DNA of 53,357 nt from the NCBI RefSeq assembly GCF_017115045.1, contig NZ_JABXKK010000042.1, forward strand, positions 1 to 53,357, in the 5' to 3' direction. Positions 53,246-53,357 of this stretch are shown here, piece after piece. Within the stretch, counting starts at the first letter, position 1; each line of letters starts with the position of its first letter. The stretch comes from Nostoc sp. NMS8 (GTDB lineage: Bacteria; Cyanobacteriota; Cyanobacteriia; Cyanobacteriales; Nostocaceae). The position numbers and the translations under genes are program-made. The notes beneath the pieces are model-generated. The model did not search any database. It worked only from the letters and a program-made list of their open reading frames with translations, and was not told the DNA's origin.

Positions 53246-53357
53246 TTAGGACTTACGCAGTGAAAACCTGAAACCTCGATCCCCCCTAACCCCCCTTAAA
53301 AAGGCAGGGCTGTTTCATTCCCTAAAACAGGTAAAATTGCAAGGGTAGAAGGGGGGG
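53246..53357. repeat. Dispersed Nostoc-type repeat at the window end
   Basis: TAGGACTTACGCAGTGAAAA, then CCCCCCTAACCCCCCTTAAAA, a repeat mixture often found between genes in Nostoc. It runs off the window, so its boundary is unknown. Confidence 0.5.

Noticed and set aside
1..53357. Frequent GCGATCGC octamers considered as regulatory sites
   Set aside because: This is HIP1, an over-represented cyanobacterial sequence found mainly within genes; it marks the lineage and not individual control sites.

Overview
The window reads as chromosomal DNA of a filamentous, heterocyst-type cyanobacterium (Nostocaceae). Support for this: the HIP1 octamer GCGATCGC recurs in almost every gene; a photosystem II assembly lipoprotein (Psb27), FO synthase CofH and the XisH/XisI pair are present; intergenic spaces carry the heptanucleotide tandem repeats (AAATGAC, AACTGAC types) and GGGGACTGG-type tracts typical of Nostoc; and the CRISPR repeats are 37 nt long and end in ATTGAAAC. 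No rRNA or tRNA gene was found.

Layout. 1-54 is the 3' tip of a group II intron cut by the window edge. 180-3322 holds a polytopic glycosyltransferase-like protein and cofH. 3543-8748 is a regulatory module: an OmpR-type response regulator, its histidine kinase, a convergent PepSY protein, then two DUF347 membrane paralogues and a PAP2 phosphatase. A pair of 24-bp inverted operator-like sequences lies between the PepSY gene and the DUF347 operon. 9002-15181 has psb27, a GHL10-type exported protein, a chloramphenicol-phosphotransferase-like kinase, mobA and a DUF255 thioredoxin-fold protein. 16113-23397 has clpP, a cyanobacterial hypothetical protein with a decayed copy of its own 3' end beside it, an RNase II/R-family gene whose catalytic aspartate cluster looks lost, ubiX and a LapA-like protein. 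24126-28108 has a DUF433 protein, aroK, xisH-xisI bracketed by a degraded copy of the aroK 3' end, a Uma2 nuclease and argB. 28273-35862 has small exported proteins, a TPR protein, a DUF3153 lipoprotein, pyrE, DUF1517 and pentapeptide proteins and tyrA. 36352-36823 is a short CRISPR array without cas genes. 37008-46256 has an NAD-binding oxidoreductase, two family-3 O-methyltransferases, an AI-2E-type permease, pdxH, azoR with an operator-like palindrome, and membrane and lipoprotein hypotheticals. 46257-53245 has an orphan sulfonate-binding lipoprotein, an IS200/IS605-like remnant with a small ribbon-helix-helix gene, a UshA-type nucleotidase, a DUF58 protein and a quinone-oxidoreductase-type MDR enzyme.

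Most genes are single transcription units of housekeeping metabolism: arginine, shikimate, tyrosine, pyrimidine, pyridoxal, molybdenum cofactor and deazaflavin. The accessory content worth a second look is the two-component/PepSY/DUF347 module, the xisHI cassette at the aroK 3' end, the RNB-fold candidate pseudoenzyme, the tnpB-less RHH element, the orphan CRISPR array, and three separate cases in which the 3' end of a gene is partly duplicated just downstream of it.
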